DNA of 64,000 bases from Rhea pennata (Eukaryota > Chordata > Aves > Rheiformes > Rheidae), in contig NC_084663.1 in NCBI RefSeq assembly GCF_028389875.1, positions 117,699,801 to 117,763,800 of the forward strand, given 5' to 3'. The position numbers and the translations under genes were made by a program. The notes beneath the pieces are model-generated. The model made no database searches. It was not told the DNA's origin and was given only the letters and a program-made list of their open reading frames with translations. This document shows, piece by piece, positions 12,658 to 23,000 of this stretch (position 1 is its first letter; each line of letters opens with the position of its first letter).

Positions 12658-15600
12658 TGCTATGAATCATATTCCTCTGGCCTTAATTCAGACTAAGTTC
12701 CTGGCTTAGTGTTTCTCATTGCTTTGAGAAGGCTTAGAGCTAGCCAACAAGAAAAGTTAGACGCTGAGAGTTAGATGGAGTTTCAGCCACACAAATGAGC
12801 CTGGGCCTTATGTGTATTTGTTTTCTAGAATAGTTTTCTCCTGCATTTTTTTTTTATGTAGAATATTGTCTCATTATCCCTCCTTCTTTCCTCTGTGCCT
12901 TTCTCCTCATACCTCCTTCACATGATCTCTACAGCAGGAGAAATTTCAAGGAATAAGTTCTCAGAGGCATAGGCTGCGCTTTGAAAGTTGTTGGTTGTCC
13001 TTCCATTACTTGGTCATCCTTCTCTCTAACTTGTTCACAGCATGGAGTGGGCCCTACTCTGCCTACGCAGTCACTGGAGCTCATTCCTTGTGTTCCACCA
13101 TCTTATATCCCCAACTCAGGCTTCTCTAGGCTGTTGGCCCAAGTGCATTTGCTCTGTCTGCATCCTCAGTTGCAGCACAGTGTTAAAACAGAGAACCTGA
13201 AAATAGAGACAGAACTGCATTGAACAGATCATTACCCAGCTTCACGAACTGGAGGAAAATGAATGTCTTTTTTCATGAAGACAAGACTTAGAAATAGTTT
13301 TAGAAGTAATTAGTCAATGAGATGTCATGTAAATTCAGGTGATTTGCATTCCAGCTAGCTTAGAGCAGAGGGACATCTGTTATAGCTTGTTTCATCAACA
13401 TACACATTTGCATCTGCCTCTTCTCTTTATGCAAAGCTGCTTTAATTATTTTATTCTAGTGATGCATCTCACTCACACAAAGAGCTGGGAGCAGGAACAA
13501 AGATAACTTGCTTTGACATCCTGCAGTGGTCAGGTATAGTGGGCCTCACTACAAGAGCTGTTGCTAGCAAAACTACTAAAATAATACCTATTTAAAATCC
13601 TACCAAGAAGATACTAGACTCATGTACGCTGTTTCAAATGCTGTTGAATTAGGCACATGTGATTTGGTAACATCCTCCTATTAGAATGTTTAGTCATATG
13701 TTAAAGAAATTGCTTGTCATCCTAAATTACCAGTTGAGTCAGATCTGTATGAGCCACAATATTTTTCTTCAGTACAAAAGGTTGCAAAGTTTTGTAGAAA
13801 ACATGATTTGTAATTACTCTTATGCAGCAGCAAAGGAGGAGGGAGGAAGGAAGTAGAGGACTCATCTTGGAGGAGTTTGTAAAAAATACTAAAGTTCGAT
13901 TGATTTCAAACTCACTTCTTTTTCTGCCAACAGGTTTCCACACACAAAAAACAGAATTTTCAGGTGAACTTGGTAGAAAAGGTTCACCAGCCCTCAGCCT
14001 CCAGGCAGAAGGCTAGGAAGAGTCAAGGTGCTTAGAGAGACCTCAGGCCTCCCCAAACCAAGAGTACTTTGCAGGAAAAGGATGTTTTCCCCTTGTTCTC
14101 TGGGAGATATAGTACCAAACACCTCCTCTTTCCTCATTCTTATTTCCGTGAAGACTTCACCCTCATTCTAGCGAAGAGTACAAAGTAGGAAAGACAATTA
14201 AGTTCCTGTAAGATAAACTACTTCCTTATGATTCCTTATTGCTAAAATTGATTGGAAAGCAGGTGATTCTGTATATAATCTCACTGACTTCACTGAGAAT
14301 TACTGATGGCGTAAGGTAATGAATGAAAGTTTTGCAATTTGGCCCTAAACTCAAAATTGTGCAAGCAAGTGGTAGAAGAGACTGGTAAGGTTGAGTTGTG
14401 ATGAGGAAACAGTCTGGGACTCTGTTCAGTTCAGATTCTGGTTTCACTCCATTTTATGTAAATCCAGAGCAGAGCAATGAAGCCACTGGGTTTGTGTTGA
14501 TGCGATTAGGACTGCAGTTAGTGCACTGCTGGTTCTCTATAGCTTTATGCCTGTAGTACAGTGCAGTTTCATTGAGTGAAGGCAGACAGAGTCATTGTGA
14601 AAGTGGGCTGTGCATCATTTGTTTCTTCAGAAAACCAAGCTACTGTGCAATCATTGTCTACCCTTGTGATAAAGAGGCACTGGACCTATTTCTCTTCTCA
14701 AGATGGTTTCACACCACTTCATTGACATTTAGTGAAGCAATTGCTGCTTCAAAACAGTGTGAAATTTTATTCAGGGCCACAACAGCAAGACAAAAAAAGC
14801 ATTCCTGCCCTTCTCCAACCCCTCTCCCTTTTTTAACGCCCATTCTTTCTGCCCTGCAATTGAAGCACTTAATTTTCTATTCCCTACTTCTTCTGTATTT
14901 GTAAAAAATGAGCAGTCATTTTTGGCTGATGCACACAAAGCTGAGAAGAGATGGTTATTTGTCTCTGTATATTCATTTCTCAACTTTAGAAAATTACATG
15001 CACCAATTCTTTTAAAGGTGAAGGAGACTTCCTTATTAGATACATCTTTGCCACGCCAAATCACAGTGCTCTTATAGATGTTTTCCACACACACTAGCAG
15101 AACAGCACAGGCTTTTCTCAGTATCTTGAGATGTTTTAGTAAACCTGTGAATCATCTCATAAATTTTTTTATATGTTTATGGTTTTGATTCTCTATCTTA
15201 GAAGTACACAATAAACATACCAAGCATTGAGCAACATCATAGAGAAACACTTTATAAAAACAAGAGAATGTACAATGAACTTGAAAAGTAATTCATTTTA
15301 AAATGATGTTAAGAAATACTGTTTTGCATCACTCATAAATAATCTTTTGAACTCAGTTCCATGAGAAATCATTACATCTCAGTGCCCAGTAGGACCCAAA
15401 CAAGAATGCATCAATGTGATGGATAAAGAAAATCTCTAGTGATAGATGCCGTATTTTGTCCTCAGAGACTGAACTCTTCATGTTTTAGAGCCTGAACCAA
15501 CCCTTGGAAAGGAACTTTCCTTTTAACAAAATTTCTTCTACCTTTCAATGTAATATCTATTGCTGACCATTGTTAGAAGCAAGATACTAGGCAAAATGGA

Positions 15601-15921
15601 CTGTTAAGTTGTCATCAGATGTTAATGCCTGTATTATCAAGAAAGTCCATCAATTTGGATCAAAGACAGGATTGATCTGCAGAATTCAGTTTGTAGCCCA
15701 ATTTTCTTCAAAATTCAGGCTATTTATGTCTGTGGCTAGGTCTCATGATTCTCACAACAGGGGAATTTATCCAGAAGGCAAGCTAACGCAATCCTGGGTG
15801 TGCTTTGAGCCCATTTTTGTAATATGGCAAATTAACTCTCCCTTTCAGTGCATGTGTAACACATACCAAGCTAGTCCTGCAATGTATCTAAAACTTAACA
15901 TTCATATTTAAAATGATCTCT

Positions 15922-15927
15922 TTTATT
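15922..15927 (-). terminator. probable FAM243A poly(A) signal
   Basis: TTTATT on + is AATAAA on -, about 127 bases downstream of the FAM243A stop codon. It is the nearest canonical signal in the right orientation and implies a short 3' UTR. Confidence 0.5.
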
Positions 15928-16053
15928 AGAACTATTGACAGGTGTGTTTTGTGTTTGTATCCTTTGAAGGAAAGAGCTTGGCAAGGCTGGAACAGGCTAC
16001 ATGATTAAAAAACAGTCAAAGCACCTTTGAGGCCTGCCTGCAGGAAGACCCAT

Positions 16054-16815
16054 TTAAGAAAATGTGTCCAGGTAGTAATTCTCCCATCTCTTCACCTTGT
16101 TAATCGCTACCTTCCATTTATTTGGGGTCATCTTCTCTACTCCTTTCATAATCAAGTCACTGAAGAGGATACACCTGTACGAGTAGGTCCTCTCAATAGA
16201 CCTCAGGGCAAAGCCCTGCCTGTTGTTTATAATAAACCATTTCAAAGAAGACCAAGCAACATCCATAGGATAGAGATAGCTGTAAGATGAAGGCACAGCA
16301 AGAAGCTCATGGCCATTGGCTCTAGCAATTTCAGGGCAACACTTAATGCTGGACATATAGATGACTGGCTGGACTGGAAGCTGAGTTCCCATCTCATGAT
16401 CCTTGACTTCTTTTGTCCCCACACGCATCGGCTGCCTTTTGTCCCTCGTCACAATTACACATTTCCCATAGGACAGAGTCAGAGATTCACATAACTCCTG
16501 AAAGATGGCTTCCTGCCAGTGGATGGACAGTTTATCTCTTAATAGCAGTCTGTACCTCCAAGGCACCCACCCTTGGCTGCTGCCAGCATGAACAAGTGTC
16601 CATATTGGCCAACTCAGGCTATCTTCCTCAGCTGTTTTATCTCCTGTTATGGTGCTTTCTGGAATATCTGTTTCTCCTAAAAAAATGGTGTTGAAGCCCT
16701 TAAGCTGCAGCGTCCTCAGAGCTTTTAAATATTGCAGGCACTGCGTCTGTGAAGCAGCATCAAAGTAGCCTCTGTGTATGACGTGCCTGAGAAGTGGATT
16801 TGCAAAACACTGCAT
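16054..16815 (-). CDS. FAM243A: FAM243A (C21orf140 orthologue), DDE-transposase-derived protein
   Basis: This is an intact 253-residue frame. It starts at the ATG at 16815 (MQCFANPLLR...) and ends with TAA at 16054-16056. The frame stays open upstream, but only with non-ATG codons. A strong acceptor (CCTTCTCCTCAG) on - starts the exon at 16843, leaving a 28-base 5' UTR, so this ATG is the natural start. Length and sequence match vertebrate C21orf140/FAM243A (about 251 residues in human). Shared blocks include QCLQYLK, SQGWVPW, WSSLKWFIINNR and KRWENYYL. Its cellular role is not known to me. The motif skeleton resembles IS630/Tc1/mariner-type DDE transposases: FLGET (45-49) where they have LDET, VHAGSSQGWVP (75-85), VIVTRDK (120-126), and YPMDVAW (182-188) followed by K192 where they have NPIExxW...K. 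The first two catalytic acids appear replaced, and the third is Asp185. A CR1 lies about 120 bases upstream. Confidence 0.92.
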   Translation of the reverse strand: MQCFANPLLRHVIHRGYFDAASQTQCLQYLKALRTLQLKGFNTIFLGETDIPESTITGDKTAEEDSLSWPIWTLVHAGSSQGWVPWRYRLLLRDKLSIHWQEAIFQELCESLTLSYGKCVIVTRDKRQPMRVGTKEVKDHEMGTQLPVQPVIYMSSIKCCPEIARANGHELLAVPSSYSYLYPMDVAWSSLKWFIINNRQGFALRSIERTYSYRCILFSDLIMKGVEKMTPNKWKVAINKVKRWENYYLDTFS

Positions 16816-16935
16816 GTTGGTGTCCTGAGAGAGTCGTGAGGCTCTGAGGAGAAGGAGGTGGAAATCGATGAGCTCATAACAAGCCCTGCTACCCACCAGC
16901 CGTGTCACAACCAATGAGTGTCATGAGTTCCAGGT

Positions 16936-17285
16936 ATCATAGAATCATAGAATCAGTAAGGTTGGAAGGGACCTCTGGAGATCATCTAGTCCAACCTCCC
17001 TGCTCAAACAGGGTCACCTAGAGCATGTTAGACAGGGTTGCATCCAGTCAGGCTTTGAAGATCTCCAGAGAAGGAGACTCCACAGCCTCTCTGAGCAACC
17101 TGTTCCAGTGCTCCGTCACTCTCACAGTGAAGAAATTCCCCCTCCCATTCAGGCAGAACTTCCTGTGCTTCAATTTCTGCCCATTGCCTCTTGTCCTGTC
17201 ACACGGGACAACTGAAAAGAGTAGCCAATCAAAACATGGATGTCTTGGAAAACAGTAGCCCCACCAGGCTGAGTAGGCTGTAATT
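16936..17285 (-). mobile_element. CR1 LINE, ~350-bp 3' fragment
   Basis: The best-preserved CR1 in the window. On + it starts with ATCATAGAATC repeats and TTGGAAGGGACCTCTGGAGA, then continues through the typical CR1 3' region (CTCCACAGCCTCTCTGAGCA, CTTCCTGTGCTTCAATTTCTG and ATTGCCTCTTGTCCTGTCAC). It is antisense to +, 5'-truncated and non-coding. It sits immediately upstream of the FAM243A coding exon, in its intron or 5' flank. Confidence 0.95.
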
Positions 17286-19933
17286 TTGCAGCTCAAGGCT
17301 TCTCACATCAGGATGTTGCTCATCTTAAATATCACGATTCCCCTCTTGGAGTGCCGAGTGGAGTTCTCAGGCCTGGCGTACGCGTGTAGGTGAGCCATGT
17401 GCCTCTGAAAGGGGTCCAGAGGGATTGGGAGGCAGAGGAAGGAACTGCTCAGGATCAGCACAGAGATGGCACCACTGCTCAAGCCAGGCTATAAGGAATA
17501 TCCATGGCTGGGCAATTTGAAGTCTCATTCTCTTTGGACTTGTGGTGCCTGCTGAAGGAAGCATCTCTGTCCTATTGGCATCCACAGCCTAGCCATACCC
17601 AGCTGCATCCACTGCAAGGACGTGTCTGTAGTTATTTGTTTGTTTGTTTCTTTCTTTCCAAAGAAATAAGCAGAACTCATTTTTCACTTCTGAAACATGT
17701 TTGAAAATACCAGCCCCTCTATAACAGCCTACTGAGTAAGAACTAGGAGTGGGGGAGGCTTAAGGTGGGAATGGAGCTTAGTGAGCATAAGCATTACATT
17801 TATGGTTGTGCTCTTGCATATGCTCAGTGCACAATGAATCCTGCTGTTTTCCATGGGATAGTTTTAAGATCAGAGGAAGAAACTGGCCCCTCCCCTCCCT
17901 GGCTAGTCTATGGCCTTGTGGAAGACCTGAAACCCTTCAGGTGGAGGGGTGACCTCTGCAAGTGCCTCTGTGCAAGGCATGCCTAATCCTGCGAGTGTGT
18001 GAGGTGCTGGCAGGCTGTGTGTGCCACACTGTGAGGTATGCCTGGTGCCTGGTTTCCAACGGAGCAACTTCTGTGCAAGATGCACCATGCTCAGCATGCT
18101 CATCCTCACCAGAGGATAGGACAAGGTACAGCTCCAGGTCTCTGGAGGGGGAAGAAATAAGTGACATCACAGACATCAGGATGAGTGTGAGGTATTTTTA
18201 GAAGTCATTTATTACTTAGAGTCCCTCTAGATTCCCGCTGGCTTCTTTTTGTGCTGGCCCCACAGACAAACCCTTGAGGGACCAGCATTGAGTCTGACAC
18301 CAATACCCTCACTTGCCCCCAAGAGCAAGCAAAGCCTTTGGAAAATGTGATGAGATCATGGGGTAGAGAAAAAAAGTACCCCTGTGGTATTATCTGAATG
18401 CATGGGCCAAAACTAGAGTCAAAGCTGAAGGCTGAAGAAGCATTGCCCTGCTACCAAGGCAAAACTGAGCTGGAGGCCACAGGAGCATATTGCAAAATGG
18501 GGGCTGCAGGTGGGCTTACCCTAGGGAAGGGCATGGAGCAGCATAAGGTGAAGACTATTTTGACCCATCTGGTTTCTTACCTGTCCCTCCTCCTTCCTTC
18601 TAATGCACGTGCAGAATTTTACCATGGGAACAAACTTGTCAGTAACAGGACTGTTAAATTGCTCATGCTCAGCTACAGCTATGAGGCTGGGAGTAAATGC
18701 TGGCAGTATTACCAGACTACCAGATGGAGTTGAACAGCACAAATGTGTCAGTCTCTGATGACAGCCCACATGTCCTTGTCTACCTCTGAGATGAAGATAC
18801 TTCTCAGTCTATGTCATCCCCTCTTGAACATTTCTCCTCTTACTGCCTTCATCCAAAAGTCATTGGAAACTCTGTGAAGTCAAAATATGTCTGAACAGGA
18901 ACATGGTCTTCAAGGGCCTGTTTGGTTGCTCTCCTTGCTGAGGTAGATGAATGATCTCACACATCTTGTTAGCACTGTAACATGGAGAACAGAAGTCTGG
19001 AAATTTGGTATGAGAAGGGTATACCCTAGAAAGAAGCCTGTATGGTTTAACTGTTAGCCATCTACTATATGATGCCAGATTCAGACTGTGTACTTACAAA
19101 AAAGCCCTTGAATCTACAGTACCTATTCATATGAGAACACACCACAAAATAATACTGATCCTTTTTAGTATTAGCTTTTCTTATATGTCTTTCTCTTTTA
19201 GCTTTATGTAAGTCTTTGTCCTTAACAAATACATATATGGGCATAAGCTGACAGAAGAAGTTGTAGAGGGAGTTACTGGGTGCTTATCAGTTTTGAAAAG
19301 TACACACAGTTAGAAGTCTATATACAGATTTAGAGACCTCCGAGTTCAGAAGCTGGGTATAAAATGTCTAAACAACTACCTGTAAAGAAATCTTGTTCTG
19401 TAATTTTCTTAGGTATAATCAACAACCCATCTGTGACACCCACTGGAATTTTAGTTCATAAACCATGTTACTCAAATTGAAAGTGTTCCTTCTGTCATCT
19501 CCAGTGAGAATTTACTGAATTGCCAGTTAATTGGAGCATGCCATCCTTGAGATCATGCAAACAGCGCATGTCTGTTTTTTAACTCTTGCTTTTTCATTGC
19601 CTTTTGATTTTGAATACATACCAGTAGGATATGGGGCAAGGGAGCAAGTGTGATCATACCTGGGCAGGGTCCCCAGGGACAAGGGTGAGGTAAGAGGTTC
19701 ACATCTTCTTGCCCACTTGCCAACCACCCCAGACTCAAGGTGGCATTCCTACATTACCTGCCTTGTCCCTCAAAGACCTGCACCCACTGCACTCACCAGC
19801 TGGCAAGAAGCAATGATTCCCGTGAGGGCACCTGCTGCATGGCAGCACTGGGAGGTTTTCACTGCAGAGCGGTGATCTGGCAACCTTTCTGCTCCACTGC
19901 TCCATTGTCCCAGACAGCTTTATACAGCTTAGG
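17286..19933. other. gene-free stretch
   Basis: No exon or repeat family was recognised. It probably contains 5' non-coding sequence of FAM243A, because the acceptor at 16844 requires an upstream exon, but I could not place that exon. Confidence 0.5.
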
Positions 19934-20069
19934 GGGCAGGTTTAGCTCAGTTGATTAGAGCATGGTGCTGCTAATGCCAAGGTCACGGGTTCAATCCCTG
20001 TATGGGCTACGCTGAGGGTTGGACTAGATGATCTCCAGAGGTCCCTTCCAACCTTACCATTCTATGATT
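19934..20069 (+). mobile_element. tRNA-Ile/CR1 SINE (TguSINE1-like)
   Basis: The 5' half (19934-20010) is a diverged tRNA. It has an A box TTTAGCTCAGTTGATTAGAG, an anticodon-arm-like TGGTGCTGCTAATGCCA, and a B box GGGTTCAATCCC in a T-arm. Overall it is closest to tRNA-Ile(AAT). The 3' half (about 20014-20069) is a CR1 3' end, with TTGGACTAGATGATCTCCAG, CCCTTCCAACCTTACC and then ATTCTATGATT. The tRNA head gives the Pol III promoter and the CR1 tail recruits CR1 reverse transcriptase. This architecture is known from passerine birds. It is not a functional tRNA: the loop is altered, the acceptor stem is poor and it runs straight into CR1. Confidence 0.85.
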
Positions 20070-23000
20070 CCTGCCTGTCTCGGCTCATAGCTGTGGCAGC
20101 ATGGCTGTGAGAATGGCAGCAGGGGCAGCCCTTGGGCTTCTGCACCACAGGCCTGGGGCCATACAGGTGTGTGGCAGGTTGGCTGAAGTGGATCCATTCC
20201 TGTCTTTGATGGGGGAGATCCTGTCATAGCGTTGCAGCGCTGCTGCTGGCCACTGTGGCAGCATCGCTGGGTTCAGCTGATGGGGTATCCACTCTCTTCT
20301 GCCGTGAAGCCTCACGTGGGCCAAATGGTGACCTTCCCCTTGGGGCATTGTTAATGAAGAAGGCCACACTGTGTTTTACTATACTTTTGCACTTATCCTT
20401 TTGCAGACCCAGAGCTCATACTAATCTCAGTGCATACTTTTTTCTTACAATTTACATCCTCTGCAGCTACTGCAGTCTGGCAGGTGTGTGTGGCTATGTC
20501 TGTGTTAGTAATGAGTGTAGTCTGATACGAGCAGATCTGTAGAGTGAAAGAGTGGGTGCTGGGACCTGTCGTTCATATTACATACATTTCAGGGGGCTTT
20601 ACTTTGCACCAGCTCTAATTCGAGCCTGTGCACTGAACGCCCTCTTGCAGCTAGAGTGCATCTGGTGTCCTCCTGGAGTGCGCCTTTCTGTTCAGTTTCA
20701 TCCTTGAGAAATTCAGTTTGTGCGTTCTGAAACTGCTCCATGACACGGACCAGAGCACTGTGGCAACAACTGGGAGATTCGCTTCAAAAGCACAGTCCTG
20801 ACTTGAGCTAGACCTGGCATGTAGGTACAGCTGGGGATGCTCAAGAAAATCGGGTTTGATGTTCCTCAGTTTGGACTCTATAAAGTGAACAGTCCTGAAA
20901 CTGTTGCTCTAACTGTCCAGTCCTATGTATTTTTGCAGCATGAAGTCAAGTGTTACGCGACATAGCCTGCTGCTGTAGGCATAGAGATTATTTTCACTTT
21001 CATGTGCCAGTGAAGAGACTCAAGAAGATGGATGAAAGAGGTACAAACTAGCCTTTCTGCTTATGAGGCCTTAGTTGTGGGCAAGAACTGTGTCACCGTA
21101 TTTTGGTGCTATTGCAGAAGGACGCTGTGACATTCTTAGCATGTCAGGTGGCATCACAACGCGTGTCTCCAGCTGTCCCGGTTCCTGCAGCCCTCATGAG
21201 CTGGACTGAGTCTAGCTGACTAAGAAAATATTAATGGTAATACTAGCAGCTGATTTGTAGTGAAACATCAGAGATGAACTGCTTTCTCAGCCTTTTCATA
21301 GTAACTATTTGAGAACTGGTTTCTCCTGTGAGCTTTTTGTACTGCAACATCCTGATTTTGCCCCATCCCCCTACTAGTGAGACCCTGCCCAAGTCCTGCT
21401 TGTGGGGCAAAGCCTGGCAATGCAGCCATCTCATGAAGTTTGAGGTTTGGGCTTCGAGGCTGGAACCATCCACCTTCTTCCACTACCTCCCAGCATGTGT
21501 AACCATCACACCCTGCAGCCGGGCATAGGGCACTGGCTAAAGGCAACTGGCTCCCTTGCTGTATGCCTGTGGATATGGGGAGGAAGGGCACCGCAACACA
21601 TGGAGCAGTTCAGTGGGGTGCCCAAACTGTCACCACCTTTTACAGGATGCATGGTTTGCAGGTGGATTGGCACCCATCATCACAATCCCTGCCTAGTAAA
21701 GTGGGGGCCAAGCATTGGCAGCCCTTCTGCCTAATGCACCTTTTCTGTATTGAACCTAATTCCAGTGTGCTACTTAGCTAAATGACAAAGTTACCAGTTA
21801 CTCATGAACCTATTAATGAAGCAATTAGGATACCAATTATTGGTTACTTACTAATTACTCATTTCAGTAGTAATTGTATTATTAGGATACCAATCATCAT
21901 TCCTCTATATGCAAGATAAAAATCATCATAAACCTTTTATTTTAAAATACAGAATAAAAACACAATGAAATAAGAAACATAATGGAATACATATAAACAG
22001 TAGGTAAGATATTAGACAAATTAGATATTAGTAGAGGTTTTGATGTTGTTTTATATTAAGTATAGAAGCTAAAATTTGATGCTAATTTTGAAATTAAACT
22101 TTTTAATTTTACCTAAAGAAAACATTTTGTAAATTTGTTTTTTTTCTCCCAAACCAACACTTCAGAGAACTATTCTACAAGGAATTAGGGTGTTTTTTTC
22201 AGTTTTACATGGAATGAGAAAAATTAGGATTCTTTGTTCTAATAAATCCTATACCAAGTTTAAATAGTTCACCTTCCCTCCTAACCATCTGCCTAAACTC
22301 ACAAATCATAACTGCAATTCTAGTGCAGAAAATAATTTCCAAAAGTACATAATCTTAGCTCTTGATCCATGATGTAACCAATAAGAGAAGCATTCACTGA
22401 AATCAAAGATGACCTAAGAGTGGAAATACTGACAAAGGTGGAAACTTCAGAAAATAGCTTTTCCCTTAAGAGCACCACAAATATATCGTCTCTACTTGAC
22501 TGTCTATTGTCTGAAATCTGTAAGAAGGGGACATCTTTGGGAGCTATAATCCTTTATCAGATGTAGTTGAAATTGTCCAACAGATGTATGTGCACACATA
22601 GACATCTCCTCGAGGTAGAGAGAAAAAGGTTCCCCTGAGAGGGAAACAGAAGTGTTTCAGTTGCACTGATATTTGATCCTATAGTTGAAAACTCAAGGTA
22701 GCTGAGGAGCTCAGCAGGACTGGACATTGCTGATGGCACTTGTAAACCCTCAAGGACCACAGGAGAGGAGGGGACACATTGCCCCAGCTCAGCAATGCCT
22801 GCAGGAGAACATCCTGATCCTTTTGTCCCAGTTTAACACGAAAACCCAAATAAACAGTTGGGGAGATTAGTGGAGGGGAGTGGAGAGGCGGAATTCCTGG
22901 CAGCTGAAGTCGATGGCCTGTTTTAAGGGTGATACGGAAGCTCCTTCAGCACAGACAGCAAAATGATGCTCAGATCACACTTCAAGGTCCACGTCCTGCA

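Larger units (their letters stand above)
7577..15921. other. SMIM11 3' UTR, then intergenic stretch
   Basis: After the SMIM11 stop there is AT-rich DNA likely to include its 3' UTR. No further coding exon was recognised before FAM243A. The stretch contains a CR1 fragment, an A-tailed end, a TTAGGG tract and an AT microsatellite (listed separately). SMIM11 and FAM243A are convergent, so the interval is 3'-to-3'. Confidence 0.6.

Noticed and set aside
16816..16914. 33-codon N-terminal extension of FAM243A
   Set aside because: It starts at TTG, contains no ATG and runs across a strong splice acceptor at 16844-16845, so it is intronic. The 253-residue form matches the known length.
19934..20010. 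Functional tRNA gene
   Set aside because: The acceptor stem is poor, the anticodon loop is altered relative to the tRNA-Ile body, and the sequence continues directly into a CR1 tail. It is a SINE head.
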